From the NCBI RefSeq assembly GCF_002234675.1, contig NC_019879.2:8561325-8625324 (forward strand): a stretch of DNA of 64,000 nt. The letters are read 5' to 3'. Source of the stretch: Oryzias latipes (taxonomy: Eukaryota; Chordata; Actinopteri; Beloniformes; Adrianichthyidae). Position numbers and translations under genes: made by a program. The notes under the pieces are model-generated. The model saw only the letters and a program-made list of their open reading frames with translations, was not told the origin of the DNA and ran no database searches. Position 1 is the stretch's first letter. Each line of letters begins with the position of its first letter. Below, piece after piece: positions 47,382 to 64,000 of the stretch.

Positions 47382-49238
47382 ATGGCTTCGGTTCTGAGCT
47401 GCTTCTCGGGGCCGGAGGTTCTGGAGGACGTGGGCCACGCTCGGGCTCTGATGAGGGAGCTGAAGCTGCTGTACGACTCGCGCCTGCTGGGGGACGTGAC
47501 CATCGCCGTGGAGTGTGAGGAGGAAACCCCGGAGCCAGAAGCGACCAGAACCGGACAGCTGTTCCTGTGCAGCCGCAACGTGTTGTCCGCCGCCAGCCCC
47601 TACTTTAAGAGCATGTTCACCGGGGGGCTGAACGAGTCCATGCAGGACAGAGTGGTCATCCGCGGCGTGGACTCCGAGTCCATGTCCGTGATCGTGGATT
47701 ACTGCTACACGGGCAGGGTGACCATCACGGAGAGCAACGTCCAGAGGCTGTACGCAGCGGCCAACATGCTCCAGCTGGAGTACATCAGGAAGGCCAGCTC
47801 CAGCTTCATGACGCGCCGGCTGGAGGTCTCCAACTGTGTTGGGATCCTGAAGTTTGCAGACACCTACGACAACCCCGAGCTGAAGGAGAACGCCATGGCG
47901 TTCATAGCCAGGAACTTCAGCCAGGTGTGTCACGGAGGAGAGCTCGGCGAACTCAGCTTGGAGCAGCTGAAGGAGCTGCTGTCTCTGGATATCTTGGACG
48001 TGGACAGTGAGAAGAAGGTCTGCGCGGCGGCCTTGGAGTGGATCGAGGCCAACGCGCTGCTGCATGAAGAGGACGCGCTACAGGCACTGAAGTGCGTCCG
48101 CTGGAACCTCTTCACCGAGAGGGACAAGTGCTACTTGGAGGATCTGGTGACCAAGCCCTTCGTGGAGAAGCACCTGCCGTCCTTCTTCAACCCGTCCACG
48201 GAAGGCGGCTGCCTGTCCCCAGCCTGCGATTCACCAAAATGTAGAGTCGGCATGAGCGCGAAGGAGATGATCCTCTTCTTCGGCCTCCCCAACGACAACA
48301 TCATGTGCTGCGACCCGTACTCAGAGGACCTGTACTTCATGAATCCTCCTTTACAGGATCTCAACGGCCAGGATTACAAGCGATCCACCATGGAGTCCTT
48401 AATCGCTTGTGCCACACCTGAGAACAACCTGTACCTGGCTTCGCACTTCTCCAGACACTTCTGGTTGTACAACCCTGTCCTGAACAGCTGGCAGGAGTTG
48501 GCGGAGCGGCCTCTGGGGAGGATCCACTCCGGGATGGGCTACCTCAACGGCCACGTCTACCTGATCGGAGGAAGGAATCCGGTGACCGACGCCAGACTGA
48601 AGGAGGTGGAGTGTTACAGCATACAGAGAAACCAGTGGACCTTCGTTGCCCCTTTGCCTCACTCTTTGGGTAAAATGCAGGTAGTTGCCCTGAACGAGCA
48701 GCTGTACGTGGTAAATAAAAGGAGGATGCTTTGCTACGACCCGAAAAGGAACCGTTGGCGGCACTGCGGTTCGCTGAGAAGGGACAAGCTTCACAAGGCC
48801 TGCGTCTTCCAGGAGCAGATCGTCTGCGTCTGCGACATCCCGGTGGTGAAAGCCTACAGCCCCACCAGGGGGGAGTGGAGGAGGCTGGGGGACATCCCCA
48901 TCGACAGCCGGGCGTTGAACTACCAGGTGATCCAGCACAGCAGCAAGCTGCTTCTCCTCACCCAGACTCTGCTGCAGCACAACAAGAACAGAGTCCTGAT
49001 CCACGAGTACGACCCCGAGAGGGACGCGTGGAAGAACATCATGGCGGTGTATGTGTCCACGCTAGGACCCGTGTGTGTGTCCACACGCGTGTACCCAGCG
49101 TGTCTGGGCTCTGCTCACAGCTTCTCCACCGAGGAGGAGGATGATAGCGGCTCCAGCGCCGACTGGGACCTGGACGGGCTGACAGATCCAGACTCAGATT
49201 CTGGCAGCTCGAGCTCTTTCTCAGATGAGAACTGGTAA
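47382..49238 (+). CDS. kbtbd7: BTB-BACK-Kelch CUL3 adaptor, KBTBD6/7 type
   Basis: One uninterrupted frame of 618 residues, intronless like human KBTBD6 and KBTBD7. BTB domain at about 30-145 (RLLGDVTIAVE, CSRNVLSAASPYFKSMFTGG, VDYCYTGRV), BACK at about 150-255 (NCVGILKFAD, KCVRWNLFTE), then Kelch repeats to about 560 (YLIGGRNPVTDARLKEVECY, RMLCYDPKRNRW, CDIPVVKAYSPTRGEWRR). The acidic tail EWDLDG-like DWDLDGLTDPDSDSGSSSSF matches the mammalian pair. In mammals these proteins with CUL3 ubiquitylate TIAM1 and so limit RAC1 signalling, using a C-terminal W-x-x-V motif to bind GABARAP. Here translation stops at SDENW, with the W as last residue, so the motif is incomplete unless TG|GTAAAA at 49236 acts as a splice donor. 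6 versus 7 cannot be settled. The start ATG has G at -3 and +4. Confidence 0.92.
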   Translation: MASVLSCFSGPEVLEDVGHARALMRELKLLYDSRLLGDVTIAVECEEETPEPEATRTGQLFLCSRNVLSAASPYFKSMFTGGLNESMQDRVVIRGVDSESMSVIVDYCYTGRVTITESNVQRLYAAANMLQLEYIRKASSSFMTRRLEVSNCVGILKFADTYDNPELKENAMAFIARNFSQVCHGGELGELSLEQLKELLSLDILDVDSEKKVCAAALEWIEANALLHEEDALQALKCVRWNLFTERDKCYLEDLVTKPFVEKHLPSFFNPSTEGGCLSPACDSPKCRVGMSAKEMILFFGLPNDNIMCCDPYSEDLYFMNPPLQDLNGQDYKRSTMESLIACATPENNLYLASHFSRHFWLYNPVLNSWQELAERPLGRIHSGMGYLNGHVYLIGGRNPVTDARLKEVECYSIQRNQWTFVAPLPHSLGKMQVVALNEQLYVVNKRRMLCYDPKRNRWRHCGSLRRDKLHKACVFQEQIVCVCDIPVVKAYSPTRGEWRRLGDIPIDSRALNYQVIQHSSKLLLLTQTLLQHNKNRVLIHEYDPERDAWKNIMAVYVSTLGPVCVSTRVYPACLGSAHSFSTEEEDDSGSSADWDLDGLTDPDSDSGSSSSFSDENW

Positions 49239-50489
49239 AAAAAAAAAAGGAAATTAAATTACTTACCAAGTCTTTCTGATGGGATGACAATACTTTTAAG
49301 TACTTTAAAGACACCAGCTTGTGACTGCCAGAAACTTTGAATCCTACCACAGATGGTACCAATAAGGCCTTTGCTTTACTTCAGCTTTATCATGGCAATC
49401 TCCAGGGTACTTCTTGAGGAGCATCCCTCAAGATATGGTCTGTGCACCAGGTTAAATAAAGGAAACAAAAAAGACTTCAGGGAGGAAGAGTAGGTGTTAC
49501 AGGCTGGAAAAATGGGAGATTTTCCCATCACATCTGGTAAATCTGGTCCCACCAATATCCATATTTTCCTCCCAGACATCCTATGACATTAGATTTCCTG
49601 TCCCAACGCGCCATGTCACAATAAATCATAAGAAATGGGAGGAAACTACCTACATTGTTTTGACTTACTGATGCTAAACTCACTAAATTCTGGGCTTTTT
49701 ACTTAAATGACCAACTAGAACATTCTTTTATTTTGAAAAGAAAACCTAAAACAGCAGTAAAATCCCTTTTAAAGAGCCGAATGTCTGTCATTTCTTGCAG
49801 ATAAAGGACGAGCTAATCAGAGATGGAAACAGCTTTTTCTCAAAAGTGCGGAAGCGATTTCATAAAAGCTGAATTTTCAGTATTATAAACATCTCAACCT
49901 CAACAATTTCATTCCAGATTAAGCCAAACTTTTATTTTGAAAAATCAGCATTACTTGTATATTTCGTTAGTCATTACATTTCTTTTCAGTATTTTTAATC
50001 TTAATTCTTCAAACTCTTAAAATGCTGATGACTGTCGACTTCAGGTAGATGTAAGTTCTTCAGATGGAAGGTGACAGAGTAACTATGATGCATCATACAT
50101 TTATTGTAAATATTAAGTTTTGAGACGAAGCATCCATTGAGAGCTCAGAGTGCTTATTATACTTTTCTAATTAAAAATGCTGGTTATAAAAACACATTTT
50201 ACAGCAAAAAGCGATCATTAATGAAGGCCATTGTTCTCTATTAGATTCAAAGTCTGAATATTTTCCAGAAAAAACTTGAATTGCTGTGAAATGCTGTAGG
50301 AAACCATGAACTTTGTTAGGTTAAGCTGCGAGACAGAATCTCAAAGAACGAACATGAAAAAACGTTTGTCGCATAAAAGAAGTCATGGACTTGAGTCAGG
50401 AATGCTTTAAAACTTTAATCAGTGTTTGGAATTGTGCAGAAGCTGTTTGTTGTGTACTCATATGTTTGTGCGGCAAAATTTACGGAGCC
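49239..50489. other. kbtbd 3' UTR and spacer
   Basis: AT-rich sequence directly after the kbtbd stop. An AATAAA is visible near 49622. No other feature recognised. Confidence 0.4.
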
Positions 50490-51070
50490 CCAGACATGAC
50501 ATTTGTAAAAAAAAAAAAAAATGCTGACCTGAAATTTTTAATTGGCATTTTGTGGCACAAATTGGTATGTTGTGGATTAATGCACACAAAATACTAATTT
50601 CTAGGCATAAACTACTATGTTGTGTCTACAAACAACTAAGTTGTGGCCACAAAATACTAATTTATGAACATAATATGCTAATTTCTGCTTTAAAATGCTC
50701 ATTGCTGTGCAAAAAATACTAATTTGTGTGCTTTAAATGCTAATAAAATGCAAATTTGTATAAAAAGATTACAAATTTTATTTACAGTATGTGAATAAGT
50801 GCTCTCATAATGCTAAGATAATGCTAATTTGTTCCCTTAAAATGCAAACAAAATGCTAATTTGTGCCCTGAAAAGCTGTTAAAAGGTTAATTTGAGCCCC
50901 AAAAAGCTAATAAAATGCTATTTGAGGCCCCTAACAATAATTTTTGTGCCCAAAAAGCCAATTTCTGCCTCAAAATGCTAATAGAAATCAAATGTGGCCA
51001 CAAACTGCTGTTTTATGGCCACAAATATTCAATTTGAGTGAATTCAGTGTAAATGTTTTTAAATGTCATA
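50490..51070. repeat. Degenerate tandem repeat of CTAATTTGTG words, copy 2
   Basis: AAAATGCTAATTTGTGCCC, CAAAATACTAATTTGTG and GTTGTGGCCACAAAATAC recur about twenty times with drift. The tract ends in ATGTCATATCCAGGGCTCCC, like the end of the 25.1-25.4 kb tract. Confidence 0.75.
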
Positions 51071-52215
51071 TCCAGGGCTCCCTAAATCATTTCACATCAT
51101 GGTGTGACGTGAAGCTACACTGGGGAACTCTCAGGTTTGGGCTTCGGCATAAGCCTCTTTTCTTTTCTTGAATGGGTTTCTTTTTGGATGTTTGGTACCG
51201 TTAGGCAGTACGTCGTATTTAATAAACATTGTTTTTAGTGAATATTGTTTTCCCCCTTTAAATCCTTTTTGAAATTTAAACTCAAGATTTGAAAAGTATG
51301 TTTGCTCAGTTTTCTTTTTTTTTCTCAGCTGAACTTAAACTCTACATTCTTGTGCAGTTTGCAAAACTCCTGACCTCTGGATGTTTGTGTGCAGCTGCAG
51401 ATAAATGTGTGCATCCAAAAGAAAAAGGAGGAATTATTTATTTTCTGTTGTATTTATGTACAAACGGGTTCAGAAAATGGATGGATGTACAAATAGGTGT
51501 TTAGGCCGGCTATTTTGTTTTGGTTTTTGTTTTATTTTATTTCTGTTGTGGTGCCACCTTATATTTAACCTTAATGATGAAATGAGATGATGGTAATTTA
51601 TTCTGTGAATGTTAAGAACCTGATGTGCAAAAAAATAACCTTTTATTCTTATTGGGGATTTGTCTCAGAGTTTTGCAGTAAACATTGCTTAACATGTTAT
51701 TTTGGTGAAATTAATGTTAAAAAGTGAGTCAAATGCTACTTTGAAACAAAAATCCCTTCATTTAAATGTTTTGTCATCTTCTGTATTACATAATTTAAAG
51801 TATGAAACAAAATAATATTTTATCTATTTGATTTGCTTGTTGGATATGTTATTCTATTCTTTTTTTTTATTATTAAAAAGATGCAATTTAAGCTTTGTGT
51901 GGTGTGGAAAAACCAGTATTTTACTTTTTGCTCCATTATTTACAATTTGTTTACATGAAGTCCACAGGTGAGCCATAATGAGAACGTTTTTATGCAGGAA
52001 TAAGATAATAGTTCAATTACAGTATTATAAAACATAGAAAATGTTTATGGTAAATTAACTGTTTAGTTGCCAACACAAAAATATGTGTAATTTCTCCTTG
52101 ATTCTTTAAATTCTTCAGATTTTGTCGATTGCTGCAAATCCTCAGATTTGAAATGTATGACAGAAGCTTGTCTTTAGCGACATCTAGTGGTGTCTTCTCT
52201 ACTTATACTGATCGT
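51071..52215. other. AT-rich spacer before rab33b
   Basis: No gene or named repeat seen. GCGACATCTAGTGGTGTC at about 52178 resembles the ends of many small dispersed elements but has no partner here. Confidence 0.4.
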
Positions 52216-52225
52216 TATCGCGATA
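52216..52225. promoter_or_regulatory. Palindrome TATCGCGATA upstream of rab33b
   Basis: A perfect 10-bp palindrome 43 bp before the rab33b ATG. It resembles the DREF/ZBED1 site (TGTCGYGAYA) and, less so, the TCTCGCGAGA promoter element. CpG-containing palindromes at this distance are typical of TATA-less promoters. Confidence 0.4.
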
Positions 52226-52267
52226 TTTCAACTCCACGATCACGTTCAAGCCGCGAGATGTTGAGAA

Positions 52268-58716
<6,449 letters not shown>

Positions 58717-60340
58717 GGTCAGCGCCGCCTCACTGAATGGACTCACTATAGGGGCTACATCCTCCAGCAGTGCTGGATTAAAACAGTCATAATGGTTTAA
58801 ACAAAAACACGACTTTTTAGAAAGACTTTATGTTGATTTTAATGTTTCTTTGCTGATGTGGGGCCCTTGGTGCACGAGTTTGCACAATATCAAACCAGAA
58901 TTATCGCAAGCATTTGCACCTAAGATTAATATTTAGCAATGGGTTTGCTGTGATTGCTCCAATACTGGACTCTTCCATATCCACATACTAATGCCTTATT
59001 TGTTTAAAGACTTTACGCGAAGAGAAAAACTTAAAACACAGGGAAAAAAGGACTGAAACTTTGAAAAAATGAGAACATTCTTTAAAATCTTTGTGATTTT
59101 TTTCTTCCAGTTCTTGGGATGACTATTGCATGAATGTTGGTGCTATTACTTAGCTTTTTTTGCACACATTAAACCCAATAACCCAAGTGATGAAATTTAG
59201 CTGGCGTGTTTGGTTAAATGCAAATCCACACAGTTCATTTGGACTGCATGTTTGAATGTCAAATCTGTGTCACTTGAAGTTCAGAAAACCGTTTCCTCAA
59301 CGATGAAATCATGTGTGATTTGAAGACCTTTCAGCTGTGTTGGGAGCAGTCAGTATAAACCTGCAAATCAATAAAATGCTCACATCTGTACTTTGTCATT
59401 AGAATTTCTTTACTGGTTTGTTTGGAAATTGGAAGTGTTTCAGGAAGCTACACTGATCCACTTCAAATAAATATACTTGGGGACATTGTGTAAAAGTGAA
59501 AAATTTGAATTGGGGTGATAGACACAATTATGTCTTTTCTACATCTACATCATGGTCTCACCGTTTACAGTGTGTCTTACTTATTGGGGACAAATCTGGA
59601 AAAAAATTGAACAGAAAAACCTTTTAAATGATAACATTCAGTGAGTATAAAAAGCTGATTAAGCCAGTCAGTCATTCCAAGTTCATTTTTCTAACACCCT
59701 TGAACAGACGACGTCACTTAATGGACGAGCAGCAGCACCTGGTCATAGAGGGCCTTCAGGTATTAATGGAATAGGTAAAAATACTAGACTGTTTATGCTT
59801 TTCAGAAAAAGTTTAGGTATGGAAATTAAAATTAGATATGCGGAGCGGTTTCAGTTCATTAGAAATGCCACAGGAACATGTAAAAAACCCTAAAAGCACC
59901 ATTTTAATGTAAGTCTATTAACAAAAATTTCTAATATGAAATTACCAATGGAGAAATAGTTGCTGTTAAAGTTTCCAATTAATTCCCAATGGGGAAAACG
60001 GCATTTCTTTTATCTGTGTGTGTGTGTGTACATTTGTGTAGCTTTAAATTAAAGTAAAGCTGAGACATTTTTACTCCTTTATTTAAAGGCTAAAGCTATT
60101 TTAATTTACCTCAATTTCCAATTTCGGCTTACAATGAGCTCTGCTGATGCATTCAAGAACTCACGTATATTTGCACACAGTGTATCGCTATTAGCTATCC
60201 TCCGCTTAACATTAATCTGCGTATTTTAAAAAAATCACATTAAACATTTTTAATGTTTAATCATTCGTTTAAGGTTTTCTGTACCGTTTTTTTTATTTAA
60301 CAATAATAAATTGATACAACGAAGGCTTAATAGTGTTATT
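58717..60340. other. rab33b 3' UTR and spacer
   Basis: The 3' UTR likely ends after AATAAA at 59370-59375. At about 59850-59930 GAAATGCCACAGGAACATGT and AAAAGCACCATTTTAATG are a fragment of the family A right end. Otherwise AT-rich with nothing recognised. Confidence 0.5.
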
Positions 60341-60351
60341 TAGCAGCTTTC

Positions 60352-60477
60352 CACGTGTCAGTGAAGGCATCAAGATGAGAAGTCTGTATTCCTCAACTGG
60401 CGTCTTTGCGGCCATGGTAACACCGAGCCCCGTTCATCGGACAGAAAACCCTCCCCAAGCAAGCAATATTCATGTAG
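60352..60477 (+). promoter_or_regulatory. katnal1: Candidate katnal1 first non-coding exon with E-box
   Basis: CACGTG at 60352-60357 is an E-box. The sequence becomes more GC-rich and ends CATGTAG|GTATGA, a good donor at 60477. The coding exon has an acceptor (TCTCTCTGTAG) ending at 60866, so a 389-bp leader intron is plausible. A short upstream ATG frame lies at 60375. Confidence 0.4.
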
Positions 60478-60879
60478 GTATGAGGATTTTCCCGTAAAAA
60501 AACATTTATTTAAAAATGTACATAGTTATGTTTTCGGCTGGCAGTTGTTGTGTTTAAACATAAATGTTAAAATACTCAGAGGATTAGGGATGCGCGGTTC
60601 TCTGTTAGCAGTTACAGCAGTAAGCTAGCAAAAATAGCTAGCATCGATTAGATAAGAGCATGGCCGGAAACAAAAAAGCTGTTTTGAATAAATCCTTCAC
60701 ATGAGCAAGCTAAGCATAACGACGAGCAGGTGTTTGAGCTCCACTTCGTTCGTAGGCTGCTGGCTTACCCTCACCGTTAAGACGAACTTTAATTACTGCT
60801 GGAAATATCCCGTTTATGGTCGGAACCGCTGTGTGTTCAAAGTCCGTGTGCTATATCTCTCTGTAGCTGCTCATTCAAC

Positions 60880-63235
60880 ATGAACTTGGCCGAAATCTGT
60901 GACAACGCCAAAAAGGCTCGGGAGTACGCTCTGCTGGGAAACTATGACACCTCTGCGGTGTACTACCAGGGCGTCCTGCAGCAGATCCACAAGCACTGTC
61001 AGTCCCTCAGAGACCCTGCTCTCAAAGTCAAATGGCATCAGGTGAGCCCACTTCTGTTTAAAAACCTCTTTATTTTACCTAAATGTTTCTCATTTATTAC
61101 AAATGTTTAAGAGCAACTATACAGTCAGAGCAAAATAATAAATGTCTGATGTCTTGACTGATTTAAGTGATTGTGTAATCTGGATAATCTGATTGTCTTT
61201 ATCTGACTGTCTGCCATCTGATTATGAGAAATCTGATTACCACAGCTAGATTTCTCATCTATAATCTGAATTCTTCTAGCTTGTATACCTACTTATTTTT
61301 TTATTTATATCTGAAAACATTAGGGAATTAAAAATAAAATAAATTATTGTGACCTATTTTGCAGACCTATGCATCCTCATGGAAAACTCTGAGGTCGGCA
61401 TAACTGCATTTACCAAAGCTCAGATGTAACAGAACATTTGAGTCTTAACTTGAGAATACACAAACTCTAAATAAAAACAGATTATAGATTGAAGGTTACC
61501 AATGTTTTTGAATAAACTGGTTTCTTCAGTGCATTTATTAGGCGTTGTAGAGTCTAATAGCTGACAGGAAGAAAGCTTCTTCCTGCCGAGAGGTGTTCAA
61601 GTCTCTGACTGAAGGAGCTCCACCGTGCACCAATGATGTCATGCAGAGGATGATGATGAAGAGGATCGCACATGATGGATTCCAGTTCCCGTAACGTCAT
61701 CCTTTCATGCACCACAGTCACAGACTGTAGGGGACATCCCAGACCCGGAGCTGGATCTTCTAACCTGTCTGTCGATCATCTTCCTGTTCTTGTCAGTGCA
61801 AACACCACCCCCACCACCCCAGTAGCAGGTCACACCGTAGGAGAGGGCAGATGCAACAACGCCGTCATAAAAACTTTTTAAGAGTCCTGGAAACTCTGAA
61901 GGACTCCTCATCCTCTCCTTTTTGTTTTCTTTTTTTGTTGTTGCCAAGCAACAATAGATTCTGTAAACGATGGACCCGCAGACCGCTACAGACCCAGAAG
62001 TGGTGGGAAAATAGTCCACAATAGAGTAGTGGGGAAGCCACTGCACCCATTACATGTAAAAAATTAAAATTAAGCACATGTCCTTCAAAAACAGATTAAC
62101 AATAAGAGAACAACAAAACTAAAACATAAAAAACAAGTAAACTCACACTGAGATAGTTGGGGGAGGGAGTAATCTGATTACCAGATTTTTGTGGTTGAGA
62201 AAACAGGCTTTTTGTCTGTGCTCTGAAAGGGCAGTTTTGTTTTTTCTATCAATAAATTGTTTTAAGACAACAACAAAGCTATGAAATTGGCTTTAGTTTA
62301 CCAATAAAGACAGTAACAGCTAAAACTGGACACGGTTATCAGTTCCTCTTTTATTGTTATAAATAACTCAAATTGACAAATTGATTAATCTTCACTGTAA
62401 ACAAAATACAATATATTTCCTTTTATATTCCAAGGAAATCAAGCGGATCTGTCAGAAAATTTCTATTCATTTTATAGTAGCTAAATTTTAAGAGGGCAAA
62501 GACACATACCCAGAAGTCAACATAACAGTCATGGAATGTTATCGAGCCACTCCTGTTTCAGTCATGAGATTTTCAGATGGCCGCAAGGACAATAAAAAAC
62601 CTGGAGAGAAGCTTGTAAAGGTTTTTAAGTATAAACTAAACTAAACTAGTGGACCCAACTGAAAAGCATAAGGACGGGGCTTCTCAATCCTACCAGCCTA
62701 CCAGTTAACCAGCTCAACCTGTGTGCCTTGCTTCTGGTTACCTGGATCAGATGTGTTCAGCCAATCAGAATGAGGAGACAACTTCATCAGCTAGATCCAG
62801 GTTGGGCAGCCCTACTTTAGGACATCAGCTTTTTTTAAAAGACCAACCTTCAAACAAGTGCATGGTTGTAAAAAGTGCATGAACGGTTTTAGCTCAGACG
62901 TTTTAAGATAATTTTTATGACCACAATAAAGGAAGTTCTTTTGAAGAGACTGAAGTTAGATTCTGTGTTTGGATAACTTTTAAGCTCTGGAGTGTCGGAA
63001 ACTTTAAGTAAAAATGTTTTGAAGTTTTTTTTCATCACTTGTGTACATTTACAGTCCTCTTCTTCCTCTACCAGGTGAAGCAGGTACTAGCCGAGGAGTG
63101 TGAGCAGGTGAAAGGCATCATGGGAACCCTTGATAGTTTCAAGTCTGAAAAGCCAATGGACGTCTTTGTTCCTCATCCAGAAGAGCTCCCTGGGGATCCA
63201 ACAGTTTGGCCCCCACCCATCCCTGCAGAGCACAG
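60880..63235 (+). CDS. katnal1: Katanin p60 subunit A-like 1, 5' part only
   Basis: Two exons are in the window: 60880-61041 (54 codons, phase 0) and 63075-63235, which ends in phase 2 at CACAG|GTGTGT. They encode residues 1-107 of a protein about 490 long in human. The sequence MNLAEICDNAKKAREYALLG and NYDTSAVYYQGVLQQI is the N-terminal three-helix microtubule-interacting domain. EQVKGIMGTLDSFKSEKP and VWPPPIPAEH follow. The MNLAEICDNAKK start and the WPPP-PAEHR end match KATNAL1 rather than KATNA1. The AAA ATPase domain must lie to the right of the window. Katanin-like ATPases sever microtubules. In mammals KATNAL1 is needed in Sertoli cells and for neuronal and ciliary functions. Confidence 0.93.
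61510..62060 (-). mobile_element. LINE remnant, 3' end of the reverse-transcriptase frame
   Basis: On the minus strand a frame reads KSFYDGVVASALSYGVTCYW, the motif found near the C-terminus of fish Rex1/L2-type LINE proteins (FY-x-VV-S). It continues through RKMIDRQVRRSSSGSG and, beyond, a LGRKKLSSCQLL-like stretch with stops and frame changes. It is a 5'-truncated, decayed copy inside katnal1 intron 2. Confidence 0.7.
62684..62815. repeat. Dispersed element fragment in katnal1 intron
   Basis: GGGGCTTCTCAATCCTACCA at the left and GATCCAGGTTGGGCAGCCCT at the right, with CAGCCAATCAGAATGAGGAG between, resemble a short hAT-like element with weakly inverted ends. No clear target duplication. Confidence 0.4.
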
Positions 63236-63744
63236 GTGTGTGTTTGTGTTGCCAGTTCTGAGATAATTCGGGCTAATTTCTCGCACAGAGCTTTAAATGT
63301 TTCAGACCCCTGGTAAATGTTGGTTTCTTCTGATTGAGATGTTCAATCCGCCTCCTAAAAGGTAACGTGACAATGTTCAAGAGGTACCATTATGGAAAAA
63401 AATGTTTTTTATTATATGGAACAAAAAATGACATTTCTTTTCTCTCTTTTGGTCAATATAAATTGCTGGCCAAAAAAACCCCCTCAAAGAAGTACAATGT
63501 TAATCTGAGCCCTGACCCACTTCAATTCATCTGTGGTCACCCTGGTGCTTTCATCATTCTGGAGCAGATTACAAATGGATTTATCAGACTTTTTATGTTG
63601 CTCCATGAACAAATTCAACCCTTAGTGGACTTTTTTAACGTTTACATAGCTGTTTAGTTTCAAATCCTTTGCCACCCATTCTTTATGTATTCTAGATTTT
63701 TCTTTCTCTGCTTTGCTACGTAATGAAGGATTTATTTCCCCATT
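63236..63744. other. katnal1 intron, no feature recognised
   Basis: AT-rich sequence with one 107-codon chance frame that has no splice partner. Confidence 0.4.
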
Positions 63745-63893
63745 CCACAACAGTGAGTACAGACGATCCTGGCTCCAATGCCTTCTCAAAATGAGAAAAT
63801 TCTAATTGTGCTTGCTCCTTTGTGAAAATAAATGTAATAATGCAAAAAGAGCTCCACTGTTGACAACACTGTTGTTGACATCCATTGTTAACG
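63745..63893 (+). mobile_element. Partial second copy of the 39.1-40.5 kb element
   Basis: ATTCCACAACAGTGAGTACAG, GAGAAAATTCTAATTGTGCT and ACACTGTTGTTGACATCC match 40130-40275 closely. The match stops at AACGTTAGATA, where the GATA tract begins. Confidence 0.8.
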
Positions 63894-63894
63894 T

Positions 63895-63987
<93 letters not shown>

Positions 63988-63988
63988 G
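63893..63988. repeat. GATA tetranucleotide microsatellite
   Basis: About 23 tandem GATA units running almost to the window edge and ending GATGACTTTATTAATC. Confidence 0.97.
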
Positions 63989-64000
63989 ACTTTATTAATC

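Noticed and set aside
47358-48065. 235-codon minus-strand frame
   Set aside because: It is antisense to the BTB-BACK part of the kbtbd gene, whose plus-strand reading has clear homology. It mirrors codon bias.
48399-49144. Other-frame readings of 107-201 codons across the Kelch region
   Set aside because: Shadows of the kbtbd coding frame without independent support.

Overview
The window is nuclear DNA of a ray-finned fish. Its genes have many short exons with GT/AG splice sites, its intergenic DNA is AT-rich, and it is full of fish-type repeats: tRNA-derived SINEs, hAT-like miniature elements, a Tc1 transposon and LINE tails. One repeat family (here 'family A') with ends like TTTAAAGTCCTACACCAAT looks like sequence I associate with medaka (Oryzias), so a percomorph close to medaka is my guess. 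That is inference.

Layout, left to right. 0.1-3 kb: a family A copy and AT-rich spacer. 3.1-5.3 kb: an intronless, long coiled-coil protein gene of unknown function, followed by a SINE, two minisatellites and a hAT-like miniature element. 8.5-24.3 kb (+): sciellin (scel), 31 coding exons modelled at base level. 26 consecutive exons are symmetric, and a four-exon block is tandemly duplicated in frame. The gene ends in a LIM domain. 24.7-25.4 kb: a LINE tail and a tandem repeat. 25.9-42.4 kb (+): slain1, nine coding exons plus one candidate alternative exon that would end the protein early. Its introns hold several family A copies, one of them carrying a second DNA element that itself carries a SINE. 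44.0-44.7 kb (+): a small three-exon gene for a lone death-fold domain that I cannot assign to a named gene. 47.4-49.2 kb (+): an intronless BTB-BACK-Kelch gene of the kbtbd6/7 type. 52.3-58.7 kb (+): rab33b-like, two coding exons split by a 5.7-kb intron filled with a GC-rich island, a decayed Tc1 transposon and a 330-bp GA tract. 60.4 kb to the right edge (+): the first exons of katnal1, which continues beyond the window.

The genes do not form a functional unit as an operon would. Several concern the cytoskeleton: slain1 promotes microtubule growth, katnal1 is a microtubule-severing ATPase subunit, and the kbtbd6/7 type is a CUL3 ubiquitin-ligase adaptor acting on Rac signalling in mammals. 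Scel-slain1 is also adjacent on human chromosome 13, where KBTBD6/7 and KATNAL1 lie too. Rab33b is the outsider (human chromosome 4). No bacterial-type system, CRISPR array or intact autonomous transposon was seen. The most interesting items are the lone death-domain gene, the apparent loss of the ATG8-binding motif at the kbtbd C-terminus, the modular and recently duplicated scel exons, the slain1 truncating exon and the nested elements at 38.6-40.7 kb.
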